From Medicago truncatula (taxonomy: Eukaryota; Streptophyta; Magnoliopsida; Fabales; Fabaceae): DNA of 64,000 nt. Where the stretch lies: the NCBI RefSeq assembly GCF_003473485.1, contig NC_053045.1, forward strand, positions 35,190,494 to 35,254,493. Reading direction: 5' to 3'. Positions 36,793 through 50,516 of the stretch are shown here, piece by piece. The notes beneath the pieces are model-generated. The model saw only the letters and a program-made list of their open reading frames with translations. It made no database searches and had not been told where the DNA came from. A program made the position numbers and the translations under genes. Positions within the stretch are counted from its first letter, which is position 1, and each line of letters begins with the position of its first letter.

Positions 36793-36883
36793 CAGTGAAA
36801 GCAGTTAATGTTTTTGTGTGGTGAAGAGATTGTTGTTTGAGATAAGATTATAGTGTTTGAGTGAGTGAGTGAGTGTAAGAACT

Positions 36884-39611
36884 ATGGCTTCTGCTTCAGC
36901 ATCTTGTTTCAAGTCATCCCTTGTTCTTGACAAGTCTGAATGGGTGAAGGGACAAACACTCCTACGTCAACCTTCTTCTATGTCTGTTGTTAGATGCAAC
37001 CCTACTGCTCCATCAGGTCTTACCATTAGAGCTGGTTCCTATGCCGACGAGCTCGTCAAGACCGCGGTACTTTTTTTTCTTCTCTTTTGAAACTGTCCAT
37101 GTTAGTATTGTTAGTAGTATTATGTTAGAACTGAATATCGAACCTTCGACTTCTTATTATTCCGCTTCTTAGCCACCAAGACCACTAGTTAAAACTAGAA
37201 GCATCTCATAACTGAATTTAGTTCTTCAAGCTAACATGCTAGAAATTTTGATTCACACTTATAATTTGTTTTAATTCTTCAAACTAGCTTTGACAATCAA
37301 ATTGATACATTGTAAGAACACTTTCTTGTATGAAAAATGGTTGCTAGTAGTAAAAGTATAAGATACTTTTGGATAGACATCTTAGTTGAGCACTTATAGA
37401 TAAGCGCTTGATGCTTATCTTATATGTGATTATATATAAGCTATTTTTATAGTAAAATATAAAATAAAGTCAAAACTGACTTCATATAAGCTATCATCCG
37501 TTTTTATAAGCTATCTCGGAGAGCTTATAAAAACAAGTGAAAATAGCTTGTAGTCATGTCATTGTCAGAAACTGTTTTCATAATCAGAAGTGCTTAAATC
37601 AGCAGATAAACTAAAATAAATGAATTCAAAGAGTCCTAAGGTTTAAGATAGAGGGAGAATGACTCTGAGTTGTAAATTTGTTGAAACTCTTAAAACTGAT
37701 GTGATACATAATGGTTTTTAAAATTTTGACAAGTAACTCTGCTCAAAATAATAAAATTCTCTTTTTACATCGTTGTTTCAATATTTTATGTTTCATTGTT
37801 CTAATTTCTTGTGTCTTGTTTTTGTTGCTTGTGTGTGGATGCAGAAAACAATTGCTTCACCAGGGCGTGGTATTTTAGCCATGGATGAATCCAATGCTAC
37901 ATGTGGAAAGCGTTTGGCTTCAATTGGGCTAGAAAACACTGAAGCTAACCGCCAAGCATGGCGTACCCTTCTTGTGACAGTTCCATCTCTTGGAGACTAT
38001 ATCTCTGGTGCCATTCTTTTTGAGGAAACTCTCTACCAATCTACAGTTGATGGAAGGAAGATTGTTGACGTGCTTATCGAGCAAAACATTGTTCCTGGAA
38101 TCAAAGTTGACAAGGTAAGCCATTTGGAATTACCTTCTGTTGTTACTAAAATGAAATTTCAATTTTTGATATACTGCATAATTGATGGAAAGAATAAGCA
38201 GGAGTGCTAGCCGATGTATATTATTATGATTATGATGTCTACTTATGTTTAATTCTAATAGAGTGATATCATTCGGATATACTTGTCAGTGTGTCCATAC
38301 AGAAAGATGTGTCATGTATGCCTAACATAAACAATAATATGGAATGATTATATCATTCAGAAATGAACATTCAGTCAGAAATGATGTTTAACGTATGGTT
38401 TATGTGCCATGAACAATAGGGTCTGGTGCCCCTAGCTGGTTCCAACGATGAATCATGGTGCCAAGGTCTGGACGGTCTTGCCTCTCGTTCAGCTGCATAC
38501 TACCAACAAGGTGCTCGTTTTGCCAAATGGTGAGTGTACCCCTGCAGTATCCCCTTGTGGAAGCAAAATAATAATTTCTCATTTTTCTAACCACGCAAAT
38601 TTCAATTGCATATTAGGCGTACTGTTGTGAGCATCCCTAACGGTCCCTCTGCTCTGGCTGTCAAGGAAGCAGCCTGGGGTTTGGCTCGCTATGCTGCAAT
38701 TAGTCAGGTGAAAAAACCATTCAAATTATATAATTGATTTATTTTAATTCATAGTTATTACATCAATAACTTTTGAAAAAGGTCTATGACCTCGATCATT
38801 ATTTCATTATCATGCAGCATCAAGATTTTTTGTCTTAGCAGCTGCATTTACCTATGTACGAATTGTATTTGACTAGAATGTTCTTTGGTAACATTAATCA
38901 CTACATGAGTGTGATTTAAAACCTTGGCTAAAATATGTCCATTTAATGGTTTATTAGGACAACGGATTGGTCCCAATTGTGGAACCAGAGATCTTGCTGG
39001 ATGGAGAACATGGTATTGATAGAACTTATGAAGTAGCACAAAAGGTTTGGGCTGAGGTTTTCTTCTACCTTGCTGAGAACAATGTCCAATTTGAGGGTAT
39101 TCTCCTCAAGCCTAGCATGGTTACCCCAGGAGCTGAGTCCAAGGACAAGGCCTCTCCTGCAACAGTTGCTGACTATACCCTCAAGCTCCTTCACAGGAGA
39201 ATTCCCCCTGCTGTCCCTGGTATCATGGTATGTGACACTAACCAAATACATAACATTATTCTTTCTTTGTATTTCAAATTTCACTCTTTGTTTGTTCACG
39301 TTCTTACTAAAGTTGTATTCTGCTATGTATAGTTTTTGTCTGGTGGACAATCTGAGGTTGAAGCAACCCTCAACTTGAATGCCATGAACCAATCTCCAAA
39401 CCCATGGCACGTGTCGTTCTCATACGCAAGAGCTCTCCAAAATACCGCATTGAAGACATGGGGAGGCCGCGTAGAGAACGTGAAGGCAGCTCAAGAAGCG
39501 CTTCTTTTCCGCGCCAAGTCCAACTCAATTGCTCAACTTGGAAAGTACACTGGTGAGGGTGAATCCGAGGAAGCCAAGAAGGAATTGTTCGTCAAAGGCT
39601 ACTCTTACTAA
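36884..39611 (+). CDS. plastid class I fructose-bisphosphate aldolase
   Basis: Six exons, 36884-37066, 37845-38114, 38420-38529, 38617-38707, 38958-39227 and 39333-39611, all with GT-AG borders, join in frame to about 400 residues. The enzyme cleaves or forms fructose 1,6-bisphosphate (and sedoheptulose bisphosphate) in the Calvin cycle. The first 50 or so residues are Ser/Ala-rich and basic ([20 protein letters not shown]), as expected for a chloroplast transit peptide. The class I body follows: [23 protein letters not shown] at the exon 2/3 join, [16 protein letters not shown], the Schiff-base lysine in GILLKPSMV, and [11 protein letters not shown]. It ends KGYSY, the usual plastid-type C-terminus. 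It is intact and is probably the functional member of a local pair, the other being the pseudogene at 48770-56444. A legume MITE sits in intron 1. Confidence 0.95.
37376..37636. mobile_element. degraded legume MITE in aldolase intron 1
   Basis: It contains phrases such as 'gatgcttatcttatatg', 'aaataaagtcaaaactg', 'ggagagcttataaaaac' and 'cagataaactaaaataa', in the order I know from a very common legume MITE. Intron 1 of the second aldolase copy lacks it. Boundaries are approximate. Confidence 0.55.
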
Positions 39612-40141
39612 AAATGTTGGTAGTGAATATGATGATATATGTTATGTTAGACAGCAGCACTAGCAGTTAATGATGGTGTTGACGGAGGATGAATATTATT
39701 CTGTAAGACTAATTATTCAAAAATGTGTAATATTTTATAGTCTTGGAGACTATTTTTGATTTTTTGTTTTGTTTTATTACATGCACCTTTACGACTTCAA
39801 TAAAATCTTTTGCTATGAGTTTGTACTTAATCATGTCTCAACATACACCCAATTAAAAGGAGAGACAAAAACTCATAGCCATTTACTCGAAATTGTCCTC
39901 ATAGATGATGATACATGGAAGGAATGTAGCAGCATGATCTAATTTTTTCCTGCTGAACTTAGTCCTACACATGTTACATAATCTGAACTAGATACTAAAT
40001 TAGCAAACTCATATAAAAATAAAACAATAAAAAGACATTGGTATCATAGTTCTCTTGAAAGTGCTCCATTCCTTTGATTAATCTAGATAAAACAAAACAA
40101 ATAAAATTGAAAGACAATGTCATTTCTGAAATACACAAAGC
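39612..40141. other. 3' flanks of aldolase copy 1 and the MCTP gene
   Basis: No gene. The aldolase 3' flank to about 39830 is related to 56445-56640 downstream of the pseudogene copy ('tagtcttggagactattttt'). Confidence 0.5.
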
Positions 40142-40270
40142 AAAATTACTGAACATAAAAACAACAACAACCAAACAATAGCAGAAAATTACTGAACATA
40201 AAAACAACAACAACCAAACAATAGCAGAAAATTACTGAACATAAAAACAACAACAACCAAACAATAGCAG
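40142..40270. repeat. three exact tandem copies of a 43-bp unit
   Basis: The unit beginning aaaattactgaacataaaaa starts at 40142, 40185 and 40228, and the three copies are identical by eye. It lies 20 bases beyond the MCTP stop, so it would be in that gene's 3' UTR. Identical copies imply recent expansion or an assembly artefact. Confidence 0.9.
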
Positions 40271-40289
40271 AAAATGAAGACAAATCAAC

Positions 40290-42639
40290 TCATAACATGC
40301 CATCTGATTTTGCAGGCATCCTCCTGAGGAAATTTTGTGGAAATGCAGGCATATCGAAGCGAAGCCTTGGAGGTCTTAACACATAAGTGACTGAAATGAA
40401 GAGTATATATCGAAAAGGAATGAAATAAGTCAAAATGGCAGCAATCAAACAGAAAATTAGGAACAAAGCCTTTGCTCTTGGATCCCTCCAGCTGATAAGA
40501 GATTGCACCCTCTCTCCTTGAGTTGCCAAATCACCCATCACAACAAGCACTCTCCCTGAAATGCCTCTCAATCTATCATACCTTTTCTGCAGATTACCAC
40601 CGCTAAATTTAGTTGGAAAAGGATCAAACTCTTCTTCAAGTTCTTCAGTAGTAGCTGTATCAGCATGAGACAATTTAATATCCATGAGAAGGATATCTTG
40701 GCCTTATTCGGTATTGCCAAATCCCATTGAGGAGTAAGAAGGTAAATGTTAGCGGCAAAATAGCTCCCGGCTTGTAATTGAAAAAGCAAAAGATTGAATA
40801 ACCACCTATCGTTGTAACTGAATTCTTCCAACTGTGAATTTCCTCAATTAGTTTAACAATTGAAACAAAACCTCTGAGAAGACTTGTGATCCTGTAAAAC
40901 TGAGCTCTCCCTCTCCTCATGCTCCACACATTTGCCCTCATATCTAGCATGAACTCAACAACCTCTTTACTTAGAGGCGGTTCGGCCCTTCTGAACCTCA
41001 ATATGGTGATTGCAGCAGCTTGGTTTCGCAGACTGTCGATCTGAAACATCGACAATGGACATATGTAGTGCATTTTTGGGAGCAGAGGTTGAGCATAAGT
41101 TTGCAAAACATTCAACAGTGAAGGACAAGAGAATCTCACTGCCAATTGAATTTCTCCCATTTTCTTTGCTCCTTGAGTATGCAAGTTTATAAGTGGATAA
41201 GAATGAGTATAAATCCTATCACTTTCGAGTGTTGAAAGCCTAATCCTTACCTTGCCAATTCTCTTATCAACTCCTCCATCACCATTTTTCCCTCCAACAT
41301 TATTCTTACCTCCTCCATGTAAGTGTCCATTATCAAACACCACAATTGTGATAACTGTGCAAGGATCATAAACTTCCCAAGTATATTGCTCATTCCACCT
41401 TGGTGAAAGACTATCAACAATAGTCCTTGTTCTCACCCATTTAGAACCATACTTAGCTACACAATATGCGTCGGTTCGATCCTTCTTCATCGGGGAGAGT
41501 CCCACAGCATTCAAGATTCCCAATTCCAAAACACCAATACTTGGTTTGTTCAAATACTTAGATGACGGTCTTAGATCACTACTATAGTGAGTGGCCTCAT
41601 CAAGAACATGGTACCCTCCATCCAAAGAGATTCTCAAATGCAATCTAGTACTAAATTTAACCTCTTCTTTACCTTCAAGTTCTTTAGGCTTTTGAAGATT
41701 GTACCAAACACTAGCTGTTGGAGTTGCATCTATCCTTCTCTCTACATCTTTAAGATGAATCACACAACTTCCCAAATTTTCATGCTTGCTAGAATTCCCT
41801 TGCCCCTGTTCAACGCTCAAAAGCAAGGACTCGTCGAAAGGTTCTGCTGCAACAAACATCAAATCCTCATTCCATACAGGGTTTGGATTAATCTTCATCG
41901 GACGACTTCTCAAAGATAAGTTCCCTAGAACACCTTGGATAAAGATCTCGTTGTTGCCTTTGAGCAACAAATCTTGGGCTTGAATCACATTAACTCTAAG
42001 ATACCAAAGTCTAGGAGAAATATACACTTTTGAACGAGTGTAAGTGATGTTTTCAACACTAGTAGTTGTTGCGTCTGAATGCCAAGCATCGGGAAAACTT
42101 TCATCAGCTTGAGTTCCCATCCAAACAGACACCATTAACTCTCCTTGATCAAGCTTCACCATATTTTGACCCTCAAGCTTATACCATTGTGGTGCTAAAG
42201 GACTATCAGGAGGAACCCTCATAGGAATATCAGAAATTGTGAATGCTACTCGACCAATGACATCAGGGTGATCAGCAACGGGATCTTTTTCCTTCACAAC
42301 AATCTCCAAAACTTGTTCTTGAATCCTCTCTTTAGAAAAAGCAAAAACTTGGTTCCACTCAGGGTTTGAGATTTTCTCAAAGACCCTTGTTGTCCCTACG
42401 AAACTTCCAAGTTTAACTTCCACAAAAGGGTTGCAAGTATCAGACTTACCGGTTTCTGGCAAGTCTTTGGCTCTCACTACCCTTGCAAAAAGAAACTTCA
42501 TTTGTTCAACAAGATCAAATGTTATTGGAAGCCTATCACCACTTATCACTCTTCCAGCATTGATGTTTGGTGTTGTCTCCTTTAAATCAAAATCTTCCTT
42601 TGGCTTCCTTTGGTTTTGATTGTGATTTTGGTTTGCCAT
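40290..42639 (-). pseudogene. MCTP/FTIP-like multiple C2 domain and transmembrane protein, frameshifted near the C-terminus
   Basis: An intronless frame starts at ATG 42639-42637 (MANQNHNQ). It has three C2 domains (about residues 47-150, 205-325 and 370-500), then the phosphoribosyltransferase C-terminal (PRT_C) membrane region from about residue 560. Signature pieces are FLFARVVRAKDLP, VIQAQDLLLKGN, AYCVAKYGSKWVRTRT, NVWSMRRGRAQFYRI and, near the end, ATQGERVQSLISWRDPRA. The family (FTIP1, QUIRKY) tethers ER to plasma membrane, often at plasmodesmata. The frame breaks at about 40684: where the family has a His-Met junction, two bases are missing, so translation stops at 40675. The remaining 131 residues, with the last membrane segments, lie in another frame (40685-40290). 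The upstream in-frame extension to 42774 is probably leader. It could be a real loss or a sequencing error, since everything else is intact. Confidence 0.85.
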
Positions 42640-44234
42640 GGCGTACTCTACAAAAACAAGAGTGAACACAAAGTGTAAGCCTAAGTGCAAAGTCAAATCA
42701 TCATAGACATCTATATCTATAACAATATGTAATGGCAATATGCACACAACAAATGCGATTAAATAGATATACAACTAAACACAATTGAAATGCGACAGAC
42801 ATGTAGATATAAGCTTGCGCATTGCGCTAATATCTTGAATATTTAGTTTGTGAAAACGTTAAAAGAATAAATAACTTCTGATTATTCATGGAGTAAAGTT
42901 CTTCCCAATATATGAAATTGAAGATAACAATATGAAATATAGGTTGATATTAATAAAAGTCTACAAGTAAGTTCAAACTCACATAGTGAGAGGTGAGGAA
43001 TGTTAAAAAAATTCTTAAATAGAAAATAATAGAGTTAAGGATTGAGGTTGTTGACATGTCATTCCGACATTTTACACATTAGATTTAATAAACCAAATCC
43101 ATTTTATCAACCTATTTTCACATCTCTACGTATATGTGCTGGAGTAAAAGATGAGTTATTTTGTTGAGAATATAAAGCATAATCAATCAATTCTCTCCTA
43201 ACTTTCAAGAGCAAATGCATAAATGAAAATACAAAGATATATATGGTGTGTTCTGCAAAGCAGAATCATCCCATCTCTATTGATAAAGTAAAATAATATA
43301 TTTGCAAATAAAATCAATGAATCTGAGATAAGAATGCTAACATATTCGATGCTAACACAAAATAATGACCTAAAGGCCAAAAGATACATTATGAATCAAA
43401 TATCAAAACTGACATCATAGAGCATAAAGACCTAATCATATACTATAGGATTCTATCATTCTAAAATCACTTCATAAACAATGATTTTACAATTATAGAC
43501 AACATTTCATGCTCTATATTTGCGTTAAGAGGGTTATAATCGTATTCGCATGTATAATGCAAAAATGAAAAACATGAGGATAGACAAAAGTTAATAATAA
43601 GGAAGAGAAAGTAAAATTCATACCACTAAAAATCAAAGCTTCGCGTGTAACCGAAAGTGAAACAATATTGCTTGCTAACTTCTTGATATTGAAGGTGTTA
43701 TGTGACTGTAGAAAAACAAACTTTAGAAGCATTAGCATTTGAAAAACAAACTAAGAACAAATATTTTGATGAAAAATGAGAGTTAGTTATCAAATATTTT
43801 GGTAGAAGTACACAGACTAAGAACTAATTACCAGACAAATGGAGCCACCTTCGAAAATTGCTAACAATGTCTTTTGGAATGTTTTTTCTTTTTTGAAACT
43901 TTGAAAGAGTGAGAGTGTACATGCGGTTTAAAAATGAGAATGTTAACTGCTTTTTTGAGTTGATACACAAAGATAACAACTACTTAATGAATCGGTTATC
44001 ATATTATTTTTGTGATAAATGCACATTCAATTAGATTGAATTGTTATAATGTGTGAGGATATGTATAATTTGCATGATTATTGTCAGAAAAAAATGTATA
44101 ATTTGCAGAAGTATCGGTCGGTTCATCTAAGTCAGAAGTAGAAAAACAATAAAAAATCAAAAGATCCACAATCACATAAAGTCGGCTACTAAAACTATAG
44201 CCATAACTTAATTATTCATATACTCCATTTGGAC
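42640..44234. other. MCTP upstream region
   Basis: No other gene is supported. Short minus-strand open frames (43198-43389, 43514-43738) are not family-like. Part may be MCTP leader or a 5' UTR intron. Confidence 0.35.
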
Positions 44235-44236
44235 GG

Positions 44237-44298
<62 letters not shown>
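44235..44298. repeat. (AT)n then (AC)n microsatellite
   Basis: A pure alternating AT run of about 50 bases passes into acacacac. Confidence 0.9.
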
Positions 44299-44299
<1 letters not shown>

Positions 44300-47200
44300 T
44301 GTATTCTAACCTACATTTTTCCTATGTGTCACCTTACCAATGCCCCCCTTTCTAACTATCTCTTTATATGCATTCTCTCTCATTCTAAACTACACTTTAC
44401 TTATGTGTCACCTCACCAATAATTCTTATTTCTTATATGAATTTTATTATATGAATGAATGCATTCTCCTATGGCAGATTTAATTGTCACAACTACAGGA
44501 ATTTTTTTTATTACTCATCTCCATGAATTGTATGTAACTGCCAAAAAATTATGGAAGGATTTTGTGCGCTAACTTTTGTTTTCTCTAAAAATATCATTTG
44601 GTTTTCAAAGTTCATACAATGAAAGGGTTATAATATCTAGTGTGACATAAATATTTTTAAACATGTAACTGCCACAATCCTTCAGAACAACATATATGTA
44701 TGCAATTTCTCAACAAAAAAAAACATATATGTAACTGCTAAATGCAAGCACGAGTTATTGGCCAAATGAATTGTGATTCACTGATTCGTGACTCCCATGA
44801 ATTTATTGTGGCAATCTCTGTGCAACTCCCATTTACCAAAAATCATTTGCTAATTTTTTAATTAATAATTACCAAAACTTGAATGATTATGGTGTAGTAA
44901 TGGTCAGTTACACATCTTACTTATTACCTTTATTATAAGCGGCTGACAATTATATGGGTAACTCCTTTTTACCAAAATTATGTACCTTTATTTCTTATTG
45001 TAACTCCTTATAGGTTACGGTTTTAATATACCATGCCACACAAAAGTAATGGTCACAATAATCAAGGTTCACAATTTTTTTATTTCTATCACCAAGAATG
45101 CAATATAAATATAAATAAATAAACAAACAAATTAGAATTTTTTTGGTCAAACAGTTAGTTAATTTTTTTATTCCTATGAGAATGTGAGATTTATGCTCTT
45201 ACACATGAGAATAAAATAAAATGAAGAAATTATTTGTAAATATCATTCCTTAAGGTTTGTCAACTAAATAAGATTGTAAAACATTACGACGTAATTTAAT
45301 TGATGTAATCATCCTCTCACTTGATAAAAAAAGATATTAAGATTAAAGTGACTCAAGGAAATTTCTTCACTGCCCTTAAGGTTCCCCGATATTAAGGTTG
45401 TCGAAACACATTTTAACATAGTCAATAGGAGGGAGGGAACACGAAGGGAAATTAAGGTTCTAGAGGTTTTTGGTGAGAGATTTTAATTAGGGACACATCA
45501 TCAACATTTTGGATAGTTAGGAATCATCCGGTAAAGGATTCTGGCTTCTTCATTTTATTTTTTCATTTTTTTAATTCAATAATTTAAAATGTGCCATTTT
45601 TATTTTTTTTTAAATTGTTAATTACACACGTGGCATGCCAAATAAACGTTGATTTGGTCAAAATTGACCAAAAGGTTCAAAGGGGCTAAATCTTAAGGGG
45701 TTAAAATTGGAGTTTTTGTATATAGAGGGTCAAAATTGCAACTTTTTAAAAGTTAAGGGGAGAAAGTGCATTTTATCCTTATTTTTTAGAGTGGAAATTA
45801 TTGATGATTGAGAAAAGTAGAAAAAGTAGATATTAAGGTTCGATCATCTTGCCTTGGGGCTAATTTTATGTAACATTTTTGTATATTGATGCTCGAAAAA
45901 TAGTTATTTGTTTCTTAATACATATAGAGTGCAATTATATATTGTCGCAACAAGTAATAAAGAGTAAGTAGAGTATCGATCCCATGAGGATTGCCGTAGA
46001 TAAGTTCTATGTATTTTCAAATGTTAAGTTTAGTTGTTTAAGATTCAAAAAGACTAATAACAAAGACAAGGTTTTAAGATACTAAAGTCGTAAAATGCGG
46101 AACTAAATAAAGCATGTAAAAAGGTTTTAGAGATTCAAATGAAAAAGTGTGGTTAAGGAATTAACTTGACAAAGATAAAGGTTTGCAAGATTTAAAAAAC
46201 TACAATTCTGAGATGGAAGCTATAGCTTCGTACAACTTTTGGAGGAATAATGTAGAAAGCTATAGTTTCACATAGTTTCCTGGCAACCTGGTGGTCACTG
46301 GGAGTGTTGTGCACTTAGCCGTCACGTTAAGCACGTGAAAATGTATGGTCGGAGTACAATCACATAATCCTAACATGCAACATTGCTAGGTTAGGTCATA
46401 AACATTTACCACCGAAGTGTTATTTTGCCGAGCCTTTGGCCTATGACAAGAATCTTAATTAGATCTCAGCGCTTAAAAGGCTCCTCTAAGACCTTGCACT
46501 CGTGCAAATTAGTCTCTCTTGTTCCTTTCACCTCTCGATGCGTAGGGACTAACTCATATCAAACAAACATGTTCCATTCTGATACCTTCTCAGTCTCGTG
46601 GAACTATAACATTGAAAGCAAAAGAGACCGAGTTTTACTTTCAAAGATTTTGAGTTAAAACTGTTTGTTTGAAAGAAGCTTTGAAGGTTGTAACAAACTA
46701 AACTTGCAAACATAATTAATTATCTAACAAACATAATTATTATCTAATCATTCCCTAACCACAAAAAGTGGTTAGTGCAATGAACATAAACACAAAAATT
46801 GAAATGGAGGAAGATAAGAGATAAAAACAAAATTGCATAAATCATTAGATAAGATTAGAGTTTACAAAAGAGAAATTACAATCCTTTGAGAATGAAGGTG
46901 GGTTCTTTGCAGACCTCCCTTAACAAATTACTCTAATGACTCTAAAACTTTAAGACTCTAACTACTATGCTTCGAAAATGAAATGGATGAAGGTATGAGA
47001 TGAAAAAGAATGATTTGAATCTCTAGAGATGAAGGTATGTTACCATTATAAAAAGTCATTTTTATCTTTTTATAGTCATTTTATTTCCATTCTAATCCCA
47101 TCCACAGTGAAAAATAATTGTCTAAATAAAGAATTCTTCAATTGTTTCATACCTTAAAGAATATTGACCAGTTATTTTTAGGGAAACTTTTTTTTAAAAT

Positions 47201-48100
47201 TAGGTCACTTATTATTTATTAGTACAATAAAAATTAATTAATTTTTTAATGAGTCTATGGGCCAGCCCGCCATTGACCGCTTTTTCAACATACCATATGG
47301 GACAGACCAACTATGGGTGTGGGCTCAAAACCTCAGCTGAGTCCAACCAAAATGACGAATTAAACGGATCGATCTCACGGGTCAAACCCGTTTTGTCACC
47401 CTTATAGTTCGACCCCAAGCAAATTCCAGTTTTCAATTTAAATCCGAGTTTTTTTTTTCTATACACTCTTGAGATATTAACTTGATTATAATTGTTATAT
47501 GAGTGTTATATGATTTTTGCCCCTGGAAAAGAAAATGAGAACTTTTTAATTGTCAAAATCAATTTATCACACATTTATGATCAATTTTGAGCCCTCAAAA
47601 CACGAGTACACCCAATTGAATAACACTTTTATAGGTTTGTAAAAAGTGATAAATTGCTTGCAGATATTCTCATCAGGCCATTTTCTCTGAATGTTGACAC
47701 TATTTCAAGGGTGCAGTGTTGCTTGTTCGTTGCTTCATTGCAGGTTTTGATCGAGTTCATTTGTTTGAGGTAAATGCCAACTTGTTTTTCTATTTTTGTA
47801 GGTTACTTTGCTTGGTAGAAGAGACTTTAGCCTTTATGATATGTGGTGCCAAAATTACAAACAAACAAAAGAAGGATAAAAAAAACAAAAATAATGATGG
47901 TTGTGCACACAGTTCAAAATAAAAAGTTACTAAAAAAATCTATATATTTTGTGAATCATGTTTAGGGCTTGATAAATGGTTAACATTGGTATTTTGGATT
48001 GCAACTATTATTGAAAAAAATTATAAATCACCATACTAGTTAGGTTATATCTTTATGCTTTTCTGTTAATAACTTATTCCTTATTGATAATGAACTTAAC
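44299..48100. other. intergenic with transposon remnants
   Basis: No gene is supported. A phrase of about 65 bases is partly duplicated at 44303-44340 and 44385-44420 ('tatgtgtcaccttaccaat' / 'tatgtgtcacctcaccaat'). The segment 45642-45786 ('aaggggctaaatcttaagg', 'agggtcaaaattgcaac') resembles one half of a Mutator-type MITE. From about 45930, 'gagtatcgatcccatgagg' resembles a phrase I associate with plant gypsy LTRs, and 45850-47000 may be LTR-derived. The open frame 47716-47922 is not recognised. Confidence 0.3.
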
Positions 48101-50516
48101 ACTGTTGTATACCAGTAAAGTACCAGGGGAATATTCTAGGTTCTTTTTTACAGTACCAAGCAACACATTCTATTCTACAAGATGTAGAAAATTTTTGGTC
48201 TCAACAACTACAAGATCAGCATATTCTGCCTTAACATTTAGCAGAGGGAATTGATGCATTAAAAATCTATGTTTAGACTTTAGACATGGCATGCTTTGAG
48301 TCTTTGATGACCTCTTTACCCCAATCTCACCAAATCCTGGTATTAAATCAGGACCATATATCTTTGAGAAAGAGACAAACCAATTAATCAGCAAAGAAAA
48401 TTATGACCTCACACTTATTTTTCCTACAAACAAACAACTATAATTGTTACCCTTTTTGGTGCATGTTATACACTTGTACTACTAGTAACACAAGGAGAAA
48501 AATATATAAATCTTCAAATTATAGTTCATTTTTTAAACGGTTAGAAAAACACCATCCATTTAAACCAGCAATGCAGAATACCAAACAAGAAGGAGTTATC
48601 ATCCACATGTCAAGTGATGATAGGTTAGCTCATAGCAGCCTCAAATGAGACATCACTTCCCAATAATAAATAGTTAAGTACACTACAGAAAAAGAAGTGC
48701 ATAAGTTGTGTGGTAAAGAGGTTCATTGTTTGAGGGATAAGATTGCAGTTTCTTGTTAGACAGTAAACAATGGCATCTGCATCAGCATCTCTCTTCAAGT
48801 CATCAATTGTTCTTGACAAGTCTGAATGGGTGAAGGGCCAAACCCTCCGTCAATCTTCGGTGGCCGCTGTACGATGCAACCCCGCCGCTCCATCAAGTCT
48901 CACTATCAGAGCTGGTTCCTATGCCAATGAGCTCGTTAAGACCGCGGTATGATACTTAACTTAAAAAACTTACCAATTAGTATAGCTGAACTTAGTTCTT
49001 TAAACAAATATGCTTGAAGTTAAATATTCATATCTATAAGCAAGTTTGAATTCTTTTTTTGCATAGTGGTATTCTAGTTTTCAAAGTAGCATGTTGGTTA
49101 AACCATGTATAATATTAATGAACTTCAATTATTATTGTCCATGTTTATCTACTTAGAGCATTTTCAGTAGTGTCTTGTTGAGCTCTAGAAGTTAGGAACA
49201 GGTTCTTATTTGGCTTTACCACTAGAGATGGTTGAATTTCATGTGGTTATCACATTCAACAACTTTAGTGACTTAAAATGAAAAAGTAGACTTAAGAAAG
49301 TAGGAGAAGGAAAACAAGTTGAAAGTGAGATAAGGTGAGATACATGTTACATAGTTGGAATAAAAAATTGTTGAAATTCTTAAAACTGATGTGGCATGGA
49401 AAGGGACATTAAAAATGGATGAAGCTATTATGATTCTATTCAATGTTGGACAAGTTGTAACTTCTAAGTGATGATGATATTCCACTTTCGCATTGTTTAT
49501 GCAGTGTTGTATGCATCATTATATTTTTTCTAGAATGTATGGGATTTTTGTTGAGAATTTGTAGATGCCCTAAGTAACGATATTCCGATTTTACATTGTT
49601 GATAAAATATTGTATGTTTCATTGTAATAATCTATTGAGTCTTATTTTTTGTTGCTTGTGTGTGGATGCAGAAAACAATTGCTTCACCAGGACGTGGTAT
49701 TTTGGCCATGGATGAGTCCAATGCTACTTGTGGGAAAAGTTTGGCTTCAATTGGGCTAGAGAACACCGAAGTTAACCGCCCAGCATGGCGTACTCTTCTG
49801 GTGACAGTTCCATCTCTTGGAGAGTACATCTCTGGTGCCATTCTCTTTGAGGAGACTCTCTACCAATCCACAACAGATGGAAGGAAGATTGTGGATGTAC
49901 TTATTGAGTAAAACATTGTTCCTGATATTAAAGTTGACAAGGTATATCTGGAATTACTCTATGTAACTACATTTTTTGTTAGATGATGAATTTTCAATTT
50001 GTACTATGCTGAACAAATAATGCAAAGAATAAGACCGAGTGCTAGTTGATACCATTATGATGTCTGTTTATTTCTACTATCATTCATACTTACGTGTCTA
50101 CTTATGTTTATGTTCTGTGACTATGAACAATAGGGTTTGGTGCCCCTTGCTGGTTCCAATGATGAGATGGTGCCAAGGTCTAGACGGTCTTGCCTCTCGT
50201 TCAGCTGCATACTACCAGCAAGATGCTCATTTCGCCAAATGGTTAGTGTCTACTTGACCCCCTTTGGAAGCAAAATCAAAATTTCATGCACTTATTTGTC
50301 TTTTTTTACTGTCAGTATTTCTTGTCATGCTCATTTTTTTAACTATTCAAATTTCAATCACATATTAGGCGTACTGTTTTGAGCATCCCCAATGGTCCCT
50401 CTGCTCTTGCAGTCAAGGAAGCAGCCTGGGGTCTGGCTCGCTACGCTGCAATTAGTCAGGTGAGAAAACCACTCAAATTATACAAGTGATTTCTTTTAAT
50501 TCATACTTATTACATC

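Noticed and set aside
40568..40831. Separate membrane protein on the minus strand
   Set aside because: It is a shadow frame of the MCTP C-terminal region.
45640..45790. Complete Mutator-type MITE
   Set aside because: Only one half is visible. No inverted partner or duplication was found.
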